From assembly GCA_021817345.1 (NCBI GenBank), contig JAKAVC010000138.1, positions 24,734-88,733 on the forward strand: a stretch of 64,000 bases of DNA, written 5' to 3'. This DNA is from Deltaproteobacteria bacterium. GTDB lineage: Bacteria; Desulfobacterota; Binatia; Binatales; Binataceae. The translations under genes and the position numbers were made by a program. The notes below the pieces were generated by a model that did no database searches, was not told the DNA's origin, and saw only the letters and a list, made by a program, of their open reading frames with translations. How positions within the stretch are numbered: the first letter of the stretch is position 1; each line of letters starts with the position of its first letter. Shown piece by piece: positions 34,406-42,345 of the stretch.

Positions 34406-35832
34406 CACACGCCCTCACCGCGCAGGAGCACCGGCAGCGTGCGCATCAGGATTCTCAGGTCCGCGCCGAGCGACCAGTTGTTGAGATACTGCACGTCGAG
34501 CCGGACCATCTCGTCGAACGACAGGCGGTTGCGCCCGCTCACCTGCCAGAGCCCGGTGATTCCCGGTATCGCGTCGAGGCGGCGGCGATGCCACGGCTGG
34601 TAAAGCTCGATCTCGTAGGGAAGCGCGGGGCGCGGACCTATCAGGCTCATCTCGCCGCGAATCACGTTGAGTAATTGAGGAAGCTCGTCGATACTGAAGC
34701 GGCGCAGAATTCTGCCGACCGGCGTGATTCGATTATCGTTGCCGAGCTTGAAGAGCGGGCTCTCCGCTTGCGACGCCGCGGCACCGTTACGGATCCATCG
34801 GCGAACGTAGTCGCGATGCGCCGCGTCGTCCGCCGAGGCGCGCATCGTGCGCAACTTCAGCATCGCAAACGGGCGCCCGCGCGCGCCGATCCGGATCTGG
34901 CGAAACAGGATCGGCCGCCCGTCGAAAATCCGTATCGCGAGCGCGCCCAAAAGCAGCACCGGCGCGCTCAAGGCGAGCAGGACGCTGGCGGCGAGAAGAT
35001 CGAAGGCGCGCTTTATGGCGAAGTTGAGTCCGCCGATATTCGAACCGCGCACGCTTATCAGCGGGATGACTCCGAGCATGTCGAAGCGCAGCCCGTTCGG
35101 CGCATGGTTCGAGACCCACGGGACCAGCCACCATCGGACGTCATGCCGCTCGCACAGCGCGACGACTTCCTGCTCTCGTTCGCGCGGCGAGTCGGGCATG
35201 GCGACGGCGGCTTCCAAGCCCGGGAACAGGCGTGCGATCTCGCCAAGCTTCTCGACAGGTCCGAGCACCGGGTAGCCGCGGTACTGGCATCCCGGAGGGC
35301 CGTCGTCCAGGAAGCCGACGATCTCGTAAGGCGTCAACTGATCGAGAATACTGTCGCAGAGATATCGTCCGACCCGGTTGAATCCGATCAACAGGAGCGG
35401 AACCGCGTTTTCCGGGCTGGCGTAAAACCTCCGGATGCTCCATCGGGCGACGGCGCGTACCGCGACCACGGCCGGCGTCGCCAGCGCGTAAGCAACCACC
35501 ATGGTCAGGCGCGACACGTCGAGATGCGCGAGGAAGCCCGCAAGAACCGTCAGCAGCGCGGCGATGGTCGAGCCGCGCACGATCGCTTCGAATTCCTTCA
35601 GCCCGCCGTTGCGCATCCGGTAAAGCTCGCAGGCGCGGAAGACGGCAAGCCACATCGCGGCCAGCAGGAGCGCGCTCAGGATGAGGAGGTCCGGGCTGGT
35701 CCTGAGCAGCCGCACTTCCATCGCGCCTCCCGGATCGTGCAGCATCAGCGCCGCACTAAAGGCGATGAACAACGCCGCGACATCGGCGGCGGCAAACACC
35801 GCCTTCTGCTTCTGAAGCTCGCCGGCGAACAT
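34405..35832 (-). CDS. Polyprenyl-phosphate sugar phosphotransferase (priming enzyme, WcaJ-like)
   Basis: 475-aa membrane enzyme that starts each repeat by moving a sugar-1-phosphate to undecaprenyl phosphate. It has four N-terminal membrane helices (about 10-125) and a CoA-binding-like Rossmann domain (VPLLLIGFNRVGRYLCDSIL). A further helix leads into the catalytic bacterial sugar-transferase domain: KRAFDLLAASVLL, FAMLKLRTM, the Asp-Glu pair in RFSIDELPQLLNVIRGEMSLIGPRPALP, then PGITGLWQVSGR. Start ATG 35832 has aggagaagg upstream. It is 7 nt after the aminotransferase gene stop. Which UDP-sugar it uses is not evident. Confidence 0.94.
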   Translation of the reverse strand: MFAGELQKQKAVFAAADVAALFIAFSAALMLHDPGGAMEVRLLRTSPDLLILSALLLAAMWLAVFRACELYRMRNGGLKEFEAIVRGSTIAALLTVLAGFLAHLDVSRLTMVVAYALATPAVVAVRAVARWSIRRFYASPENAVPLLLIGFNRVGRYLCDSILDQLTPYEIVGFLDDGPPGCQYRGYPVLGPVEKLGEIARLFPGLEAAVAMPDSPREREQEVVALCERHDVRWWLVPWVSNHAPNGLRFDMLGVIPLISVRGSNIGGLNFAIKRAFDLLAASVLLALSAPVLLLGALAIRIFDGRPILFRQIRIGARGRPFAMLKLRTMRASADDAAHRDYVRRWIRNGAAASQAESPLFKLGNDNRITPVGRILRRFSIDELPQLLNVIRGEMSLIGPRPALPYEIELYQPWHRRRLDAIPGITGLWQVSGRNRLSFDEMVRLDVQYLNNWSLGADLRILMRTLPVLLRGEGV

Positions 35833-35839
35833 TTGCGAT

Positions 35840-37051
35840 CTACCTTCTCCTGGGGGGGAGGGGAGACGAGGTCGCCATTTGCCTAAGTCCGCCGGCGAGC
35901 AACTCTCTGTATCCTCCAAGCGCATCGCGCACCACCTGGGCGACGCGCCCGACTTCCGTGTCAGTAAGATGGGGATGCATCGGGAGCGACAGGACCGTGT
36001 CCGCCATCGTCTCCGAGACCGGAAAGTCGCCGGGCGAATGGCGAAGCTCCCGGCACGCGGGCTGGAGATGGAGCGGAACCGGATAATGAATGCCGCACTG
36101 AATTTCGTTGCGGACGAGCGCCTCGCGGAGCAGATCCCGGGCGGGCGTGCGAACAACGAACAAGTGGTTGGCGGAAACCATGCCCTCGGGCTCGGCCGAC
36201 AGGCTCAGGCATGTCGAGCCGAGCAGCTTTCGATAAAGCCGCGCGACCTTGCGCCGGCGCTCGTTCCACTCGCCGAGCCGCCTGAGCTTCGCACGCAGGA
36301 CCGCGGCCTGTATCGCGTCGAGCCGCGCGTTGTAACCGAACTCCCGATGCGCGTAATGGGAGATACGGCCGTGGTCGCGCAGCAGTCTTACCCGCTCGGC
36401 CAATTGGTCGTCGTTGGTGACCACCGCGCCCGCTTCCCCCCACGCGCCCAGGTTCTTGCCCGGGTAAAAGCTGAAGCATCCGGCAAGCCCCTGCGTACCG
36501 GCCATCACGGTCTCGCCGCTCGGGCCGCGCCAGCTCGCGCCATGCGCCTGGCATGCGTCCTCGATCACCTTGAGCCCGAACTCCCGCGCAATCGCCCCGA
36601 TCTCGTTCATCGCCGCGGGAAGCCCGTACAGATGAACCGGAACAATCGCGCGCGGGAGCCGCGCGGTTCCGTTGGCGCGGCGCTCGAGATAGCGCCGCAA
36701 TCCGCGCGGGCTCAGGTTTCCGGTCTCCGGATCGACGTCAACGAACACCGGCCGCGCGCCGCTCTGCTGGATCGCTGCGGCGGTCGCGATAAAGGTCATC
36801 GGGGTGGTGATGACCTGATCGCCGGGACCGAGGCCCGCGGCCATCAGCGCAAGCCTGAGCGCGTCGGTGCCGCTTCCCACCCCAATCGCATGCCGGACGC
36901 CGAGGAAATCGGCGAATTCGCGCTCGAAAGCCTCTACCGCTGCGCCGCCAACGTAGGCGCACTGGCTATGGATCTGAGCGAGTTCCCGCTCGATATCGTC
37001 CCTGACTTCGGCGTTTTGAGCCGCCAGATCGACAAATTTAATCGGCCGCAT
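35840..37051 (-). CDS. Sugar aminotransferase, DegT/DnrJ/EryC1/StrS family (WbpE-like)
   Basis: PLP enzyme of 403 aa that puts an amino group onto a keto-sugar nucleotide. The start ATG 37051 has ggagg 5 nt upstream and gives the family N-terminus IKFVDLAAQNAEVRDDIE. GVGSGTDALRLAL contacts the PLP phosphate, EDACQAHGA holds the cofactor Asp, and the Schiff-base lysine lies in FSFYPGKNLGAWGEAGA. Later, YNARLDAIQAAVLRAKL and HYPVPLHLQPA fit WbpE/WlbC-type enzymes. It sits right between a WbpD-like acetyltransferase and WbpB-like dehydrogenase gene, which makes a 3-amino-sugar (UDP-GlcNAc3N acid) route likely. Confidence 0.92.
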   Translation of the reverse strand: MRPIKFVDLAAQNAEVRDDIERELAQIHSQCAYVGGAAVEAFEREFADFLGVRHAIGVGSGTDALRLALMAAGLGPGDQVITTPMTFIATAAAIQQSGARPVFVDVDPETGNLSPRGLRRYLERRANGTARLPRAIVPVHLYGLPAAMNEIGAIAREFGLKVIEDACQAHGASWRGPSGETVMAGTQGLAGCFSFYPGKNLGAWGEAGAVVTNDDQLAERVRLLRDHGRISHYAHREFGYNARLDAIQAAVLRAKLRRLGEWNERRRKVARLYRKLLGSTCLSLSAEPEGMVSANHLFVVRTPARDLLREALVRNEIQCGIHYPVPLHLQPACRELRHSPGDFPVSETMADTVLSLPMHPHLTDTEVGRVAQVVRDALGGYRELLAGGLRQMATSSPLPPRRR

Positions 37052-37586
37052 CCAAACCTCCACGTGGTGAAAACCCGGAACCCGGGTCGGCATGTTCGAT
37101 TAGGCGCCTAAGGCGTGCGGGATGGCCGGCGACGAGCGCGCGAGGCGCCACGTCGCGCGTGACGAGCGCGCCCGCGCCGACTATCGCGTCCGCACCGATC
37201 GTCACTCCGCACATGATGATTGCGCCGCTTCCTATCGAGGCGCGCCGGCCCACGATGGTTCTTTCCATCCGCCAGTCGCCGTCGCCTTTTGCGGAGCCGT
37301 CGGGATTGGTCGCGCGCGGATATCGGTCGTTGATGAACACAACGCCGTGTCCGATGAAAACTTCGTCCTCGACGATCACGCCCTCGCAGATGAAGCTGTG
37401 GCTCGAGATTTTGCATCGTTGCCCGATTGAGGCGCCGCGCTGGATCTCGACGAAGGCTCCGATGCGCGTTTGGGCGCCGACCTCGCAGCCGTAAAGATTG
37501 ACGAATGGGGCGAGCCGGACGTGCGGGCCTAGCCGCACGTCGTCCGCCACGCACGCGTACTTCGGGATTTCGACTTCGTTCCTCAT
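37038..37586 (-). CDS. Left-handed beta-helix N-acetyltransferase (WbpD/WlbB-like)
   Basis: 182-aa trimeric hexapeptide acetyltransferase that probably acetylates the 3-amino group of the nucleotide sugar. Repeats of the [LIV]GxxxxI form run through VRLGPHVRLAPFVNLYGCEVGAQTRIGAFVEIQRGASIG, followed by the loop HSFICEGVIVEDEVFIGHGVVFINDRYPRATN (with catalytic His), and IVGRRASIGSGAIIMCGVTIGADAIVGAGALVTRDV. NDRYPRA is a signature of the WbpD class. The start ATG 37586 overlaps the oxidoreductase stop by ATGA, and the 3' end overlaps the aminotransferase start by 14 nt. Confidence 0.9.
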   Translation of the reverse strand: MRNEVEIPKYACVADDVRLGPHVRLAPFVNLYGCEVGAQTRIGAFVEIQRGASIGQRCKISSHSFICEGVIVEDEVFIGHGVVFINDRYPRATNPDGSAKGDGDWRMERTIVGRRASIGSGAIIMCGVTIGADAIVGAGALVTRDVAPRALVAGHPARLRRLIEHADPGSGFSPRGGLDAAD

Positions 37587-38680
37587 CGCAAGGACACCCG
37601 GGGAACTTCGACCTGCGTCAGCCGCCCGCCTTCGCGCAGAGACGCACTGGCCGCGTGAAGCACGCTCACCACGCGCAGGCCGGAAAGGCCGTCGGTGCGG
37701 GGAATCGCGCCGGTCTTGATGCAATCGACAAAATGTTCGCACTCCAGGCGCAGCGGCTCGGTCTCCTCGATACGCGGGATCTGGATATCGCCGTATCGGT
37801 ACGAGTACTGGAAATCGCCGAAGGTGTCGTAATAGCGCTGGACGTCAACGCGCTTGTCGTAAATGCGGATTTTTTCCTGCGGCGCGGTGTCGTCGTACAC
37901 CAGCATCTTGCGCGAGCCAACCACGGTGGTTCGCCGGATCTTGTTGGGATCGAGCCAGCTCACGTGAATGAACGCGATCACGCCGCGGGGAAAATGCAGC
38001 GTGAGCAGCGCGACATCCTCGATTCCGCGCCGGTAATGGCTCTCGCCGTGACAACTGACCCGCTCGGGCATCTGCCCGAGCGCCATCAGGATGATCGAAA
38101 TATCGTGAACCGCGAGATCCCAGGCGACGTTTACGTCGTGCTGAAGAAGGCCGAGGTTGGCGCGCGTCGAACTGGCGTAAAAGATCTCGCCGAGCTCGCC
38201 GGATGCGATAATGTCGCGCAGTTTCAAAACGGGCGCGCTGTACTCGAACGTGTGGCCGACCATCAGGACGCGCTCACGCTCGCGGGCGAGCGCCACCAGT
38301 TCGGCGGCCTCCGCGGGAGAGGTGGCGAGCGGCTTTTCGACCAGTACCGACTTGTCCGCCTCAAGCGCGCGGCGCGCCATTTCGTAATGAGTCCCGACCG
38401 GGGTCGCGATAATCACGCCCTCGACCTCAGGATCAGCGAGGACCCGGTCGAAGTGCGAGGTAACCCCAGTGTTCGGGTAAAGATGCGCGATACGGTCGCG
38501 GCGCTCGGCGTCGAGGTCGCACGCAACGACTCGCTCTGCGCATCCGATCTGGTGAAGATTCCTCACCCAGTTCGGGCCCCAGTATCCGAGACCCACGACC
38601 GCGATTGCGCCAAGCCGCGCGCGCTCGGCCGTGCGTCCGTTCGCGGCAGGGTTGTTAAACGTCTCAGCAATTATTTCCAT
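37583..38680 (-). CDS. Gfo/Idh/MocA-family nucleotide-sugar dehydrogenase (WbpB-like)
   Basis: 365-aa NAD(P)-dependent enzyme, expected to oxidise C3 of a UDP-N-acetyl-uronic acid, making the substrate of the aminotransferase. The Rossmann N-terminus is AIAVVGLGYWGPNWVRNL; GVIIATPVGTHYEMARRALEADKSVLVEKPLA contains the catalytic EKP lysine. DLAVHDISIILMALG holds the conserved D-x-x-x-H. Its tail, REGGRLTQVEVP, fits this family. Followed by acetyltransferase and aminotransferase genes with overlaps, giving the order B-D-E found in Pseudomonas and Bordetella clusters for diacetamido-uronates. Confidence 0.9.
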   Translation of the reverse strand: MEIIAETFNNPAANGRTAERARLGAIAVVGLGYWGPNWVRNLHQIGCAERVVACDLDAERRDRIAHLYPNTGVTSHFDRVLADPEVEGVIIATPVGTHYEMARRALEADKSVLVEKPLATSPAEAAELVALARERERVLMVGHTFEYSAPVLKLRDIIASGELGEIFYASSTRANLGLLQHDVNVAWDLAVHDISIILMALGQMPERVSCHGESHYRRGIEDVALLTLHFPRGVIAFIHVSWLDPNKIRRTTVVGSRKMLVYDDTAPQEKIRIYDKRVDVQRYYDTFGDFQYSYRYGDIQIPRIEETEPLRLECEHFVDCIKTGAIPRTDGLSGLRVVSVLHAASASLREGGRLTQVEVPRVSLR

Positions 38681-38692
38681 TCAACACCTCGT

Positions 38693-39454
38693 TCATCCCA
38701 GAAATCGTTTGAGCGCGCCCCTGGCAGGCTCGGATGCTCCGTTGAGGATCACGCCCGCCACCGAGCGATTCGCCGCGCGCAGCGCCGCAGTCGTGGTGGC
38801 AAGATCGCGCCGCTCGGTGTGTCCGTAACGGACGACCACGAGGATCGGGTCCATCGGGCGGGCAAGCGGGAGCATCCGCGCGTCCAGCCTGCTCACGCCG
38901 AGATCGATGACCGCGGCGCGGTATGAATTCAGAAGCCCGTCGATCTGCTGCATCGTCTTGTCGCGGGCGGCGTCGTCGGACACGGGGCAACAGCTCGCAA
39001 GTTCGAGTCCCGGCCATCCGGTCGAGCGGACCTGAAGCATGCCATCGAGGATGAGTTCCGCGACCGCCTGGCGCCCGGGCGCGAACATGCGATGGAGCAC
39101 CGGATGCCTGAGATGCGCGTCCACCAGCATCGTGCGCAGCTTCAGGCGCTGGCTCAGATCGATCGCAAACGCGGCGGCCACGGCGGAAGCGCCGTCCTGC
39201 GGACGGCATCCGGTGACGAAAAGCCTGACAGAGCTCTCGACCGCCGCCACCGGCACCAGCCGTTCACTGAGCGTGCGAATCGCCGCTTCATTGGCGAGCG
39301 CCGTCGGAACGTGCTGAAAAACCGGCAGGGCGACCGGCGCAAGCTGGCCCGCGACCGACGCGACACCGTCGCGCACGAAGTTCGCCGCGGGTTCTTCCAC
39401 GCCGTGTTCGTAACCGGAGCGCTCGCGAGCGATTGCGTTGTAATACTTGCCCAC
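38693..39454 (-). CDS. BY-kinase/ParA-like protein with degenerate Walker A
   Basis: 253-aa relative of the tyrosine autokinases that regulate chain length (Wzc cytoplasmic domain, XrtA-associated TyrK). The region VRLFVTGCRPQDGASAVAAAFAIDLSQRL corresponds to Walker A, yet GxxxGK[ST] has become PQDGASAV, without the Lys. Walker A' is VDAHLRHPVLHRMF (normally VDxDxR), with a His replacing Asp. The typical C-terminal Tyr cluster is absent (ends LKRFLG). I infer it is unable to phosphorylate and may act as a structural partner of the GumC-like protein. It follows the ExeA-like ATPase gene by 7 nt. Confidence 0.75.
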   Translation of the reverse strand: MGKYYNAIARERSGYEHGVEEPAANFVRDGVASVAGQLAPVALPVFQHVPTALANEAAIRTLSERLVPVAAVESSVRLFVTGCRPQDGASAVAAAFAIDLSQRLKLRTMLVDAHLRHPVLHRMFAPGRQAVAELILDGMLQVRSTGWPGLELASCCPVSDDAARDKTMQQIDGLLNSYRAAVIDLGVSRLDARMLPLARPMDPILVVVRYGHTERRDLATTTAALRAANRSVAGVILNGASEPARGALKRFLG

Positions 39455-39461
39455 CGTTCGC

Positions 39462-40802
39462 TTACCTTCCGGCGTCCGCCGCCCCCGTAGCGGGCAAATA
39501 GATGATCTCTCCCGGGTAGATCCGGTCGGCGTCTCTCAGTTGCGGATTTGCCGCCATCAGCCGATCGACGTCGTAGGGCGAGCCAAGGTAGCGCTCCGCT
39601 ATCGCGCTCAGCGTGTCGCGGTATCTAACCCGTATCCTGCGCGGCATTTGCGGCTCGCTTTGCTTCGGAGCGGACGCCGCTCTTTGGGCGGCATTTTTCG
39701 GACTCGCGCTCGCCTCGGACGGGGCGGTCGAGAACAGTACCGGCGTGCCGGCGGGCGCCGAATCGAGCGATGCGTCCGCGGGCTCGGGCGGCGCGGCGAT
39801 GACGAGGTTGCGTGATTCGTCGCGTTCGGCGCTTGAAACGGCCGGGGTGCTGACATGGCCATAATCCGACGAGCGCACGTAGACAGCGCCGATAGTGGCG
39901 CCCAGCGCTACGAGCCCTATCAACGGAGCCGCAAACCGAAGCGGCACGAGCGCCGCGAAACGCCGCTTGCCTGCCGGGGCACGCCTCGAAGCGGCGAAAA
40001 AATTCTGATACGCGGCAACCGCCTCCTTTGCCGTGGCGAGATCCACTCGTGGGCGCCCTTCGCCGTACGCGAGCAGCATCGCGTTGTGGCATAGCACGTT
40101 GATTCCGCGCGGAAGGCCGCCGCTATGGGCGAGCAGGCAACTAAGCGCCCGCGCGTCAAAAATGCTTCCGGCATTTCCCCCCTTGAGGCTCACGCGATGC
40201 TCGACGTAAGCGCGCGCTTCCTCGGGGCCGAGCGGATTCAGCACCGCGCGAGCGCCGATTCTTCCGTTCAGGCTTCGCGCTCTCGACTGTGAAAGACGCT
40301 CGCCAAGTTCCGGCTGTCCGATAAGCAGGATCTGGAGCCTGCGCTCGGCGGCGGTATCGACATTGGACAGCAGGCGCAATTCCTCGAGTGTGTCGTCGGA
40401 GAGTTCCTGCGCCTCGTCGAACAGAAGCGCGATGCGTTCGTCGCTTGCGAGGCGGTCGAGCGACGCCACGAACGCGTCGAGCATCTCGGGCTTGCTTCGC
40501 CCCGCCGCCTCGATTCCGAGCTGCTCCAGCGCGGCAAGCATCAAGCGCTCGAAGCCGAGCCTTGGGTTTCCGAAATAAGCCGCGCGGATGTTGGCGTAAT
40601 GGCGGGCGAGGACGGCGAAAACCAGCGTGGTTTTTCCGGTTCCGGTTTCGCCCATCAAAACGGTCAGACCGCTCGGCTCGTTGGTCATGCCCCATTCGAG
40701 CAGAGCGAGCGCCTCTCGATGCTCCTTGCCGAGGTAGATGGCGTCCGGAGTCGGGTTGAACTGGAAGGGAGGACCGCTCAGTCCGAAATGCGCGTGATAC
40801 AT
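39462..40802 (-). CDS. ExeA/MSHA-like AAA ATPase with C-terminal LysM
   Basis: 446 aa; the start at ATG 40802 gives the family N-terminus MYHAHFGLSGPPFQFNPTPDAIYLG. AAA domain: Walker A MGETGTGKTTLVF (about 50), Walker B ALLFDEAQELSDDTLEELRLLSN, sensor QILLIGQPEL, C-terminal helical part SGGLPRGINVLCHNAMLLAYGEG. A single membrane helix follows (FAAPLIGLVALGATIGAVYV), then an Ala/Ser/Pro linker and a periplasmic LysM (RVRYRDTLSAIAERYLGSPYDVDRLMAANPQ...IYPGEIIYLP), which would bind peptidoglycan. This AAA type is a constant member of XrtA-type polysaccharide loci. The added LysM makes it a wall-anchored version. Confidence 0.88.
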   Translation of the reverse strand: MYHAHFGLSGPPFQFNPTPDAIYLGKEHREALALLEWGMTNEPSGLTVLMGETGTGKTTLVFAVLARHYANIRAAYFGNPRLGFERLMLAALEQLGIEAAGRSKPEMLDAFVASLDRLASDERIALLFDEAQELSDDTLEELRLLSNVDTAAERRLQILLIGQPELGERLSQSRARSLNGRIGARAVLNPLGPEEARAYVEHRVSLKGGNAGSIFDARALSCLLAHSGGLPRGINVLCHNAMLLAYGEGRPRVDLATAKEAVAAYQNFFAASRRAPAGKRRFAALVPLRFAAPLIGLVALGATIGAVYVRSSDYGHVSTPAVSSAERDESRNLVIAAPPEPADASLDSAPAGTPVLFSTAPSEASASPKNAAQRAASAPKQSEPQMPRRIRVRYRDTLSAIAERYLGSPYDVDRLMAANPQLRDADRIYPGEIIYLPATGAADAGR

Positions 40803-40809
40803 GGCTTCC

Positions 40810-42324
40810 CTACTGCGCCTCGCGAAGAACCGCCACGGTTGAAAGTCCGCTCGCCTGCGCGATCGATACGGCGGAATAGAGCCGCGGATCGGCTCTTTCC
40901 CGCAGGCATGCGGCGGCAAACCCCGCGGCCAGGGCGAGAATCGTGCCCACCAGGAGATTGAGCCAGACGATCGGAAAGGCCGGCTGAAGGGGCAGATTCG
41001 GCGCCTGCGCAACACTGACGTCGAGGATTTGTTCGCTGTTCAGCCCCTCGGCCGCGCGAGCCTCCTCGGCCTTGCGCAGATACGAGAGGTAGGCTTCCTT
41101 CTTGGCCGTCACGTCGCGTTCGAGCCGTTCGATCTCCAGGCCGGAGTTGATCAGATCGGCAAGCTGTTTGCGCGTCGCGCTTATTTGCTGCCCGAGCGCG
41201 TCGGTCCGGGCTTTGAGCGAAGCCGCGCTGGTTTCGGCCTGCTTGAAGTTCGTGTCCACGCTGACCCAGACGGGGTTCAGGTCGGTGCTCTTCTCCTGCA
41301 CCACCAGGTGATCCTCGCGGTCGAGGACCGCCTCGGCGGCGGCCAGCTTGGCGTCGATCTCCTGAATCCGGCGGCTGGTCGGCTGATAGCGCGTAAGCAG
41401 TTCGGCGCGCTTGGCCTTGAGTTCCATGACCTGCGGTTTGAGCTGCTGAAGCGCGAGGTTCTGCACCGAGCGCACTTTCCCCGGGATTCGAGCGGGAGTG
41501 TTTGCCAGTTCGATCCGCAGTTGCGCGGCCTGCCGGTTTGCCGAGGCCAGGTCGGCCGCACTCTTCGAGTACTGGAGTTGCAGGTCGGAGAGCCGGTTGA
41601 CGAGCGCCTGCTTCTGATCGCCCAGGTTGGTTATTCCGGTCTGAAGTTCGAAGGCGCGAAGCTTGTTCTCCGATTGATTGAGCTGCGCGTTGAGCAGCCT
41701 GGTTTGCTTGCTAAAGAAGGCAGCGGCCTGCGGGTCGTGCGAGATACGCGCGTGATAGGCGAGATACTGATCGATTAGCCGGCGGAGAAAAGCACGCGAC
41801 CATTGAGAATCGTGCGACTCGAATTCGACGTCGATTACGTTGGAGCGGTTCACCACGTATGCCTGCAGGCGGCGCGCAAGCTTGAGCGCCCACTGATCGT
41901 TCGGGTCAAGCGCGGGAACCCCGTGGAGCGAACGATACCCGAGCGCCGGAACGTCGAGCGCGTCGCCGAGAATGCTTGTAACGGCATGCGCGGCGCTATC
42001 GTTCGGCGGCTCCTTAAGCCCGGCGATCGCGCGTTTGACAAGGTAGAGGCTGGTGAGCAACTGGACTTCGGAGTTGAGGTCCTGCTCGCTTACCGGATTC
42101 GCGACAATCGCGGGATTCTCGGGCGAAGCGGTCTGCAGCCCCGGCGAGACCAGCAACTGCGCGCGATTGTCCTGCACCAGGATTTTCGCGTGCGACTTGT
42201 AGACCGGCGGCCAGGCAAGCGTGATGAGCACAACCACGCCCATTACGACGCTTGCGACCTCGATCAGGGTCGTCCGCCGCCTGTAGGCGATATCAAGCCA
42301 GTAATTCATATCGCGACGCACCAT
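40810..42324 (-). CDS. Polysaccharide chain-length determinant (GumC/Wzc N-terminal type)
   Basis: 504-aa inner-membrane protein with two membrane helices: ASVVMGVVVLITLAWPPVY near residue 25-45 and FPIVWLNLLVGTILALAAGFAAACL near the C-terminus. Between them are the Wzz domain (YKSHAKILVQDNRAQLL, LNSEVQLLTS), a very long periplasmic coiled coil (about 190-400), and the GNVR-type element in LEIERLERDVTAKKEAYLSYLRKAEEA. No kinase domain is fused; the degenerate kinase-like protein two genes on may play its role. The start ATG has gggag upstream, and the gene follows the Wza-like gene by 21 bp. Confidence 0.9.
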   Translation of the reverse strand: MVRRDMNYWLDIAYRRRTTLIEVASVVMGVVVLITLAWPPVYKSHAKILVQDNRAQLLVSPGLQTASPENPAIVANPVSEQDLNSEVQLLTSLYLVKRAIAGLKEPPNDSAAHAVTSILGDALDVPALGYRSLHGVPALDPNDQWALKLARRLQAYVVNRSNVIDVEFESHDSQWSRAFLRRLIDQYLAYHARISHDPQAAAFFSKQTRLLNAQLNQSENKLRAFELQTGITNLGDQKQALVNRLSDLQLQYSKSAADLASANRQAAQLRIELANTPARIPGKVRSVQNLALQQLKPQVMELKAKRAELLTRYQPTSRRIQEIDAKLAAAEAVLDREDHLVVQEKSTDLNPVWVSVDTNFKQAETSAASLKARTDALGQQISATRKQLADLINSGLEIERLERDVTAKKEAYLSYLRKAEEARAAEGLNSEQILDVSVAQAPNLPLQPAFPIVWLNLLVGTILALAAGFAAACLRERADPRLYSAVSIAQASGLSTVAVLREAQ

Positions 42325-42345
42325 CGAAACGCTCCCTCGGCCCGT

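Noticed and set aside
37505-38926. 473-aa plus-strand ORF
   Set aside because: Antisense to the Gfo/Idh/MocA gene; no domain features.
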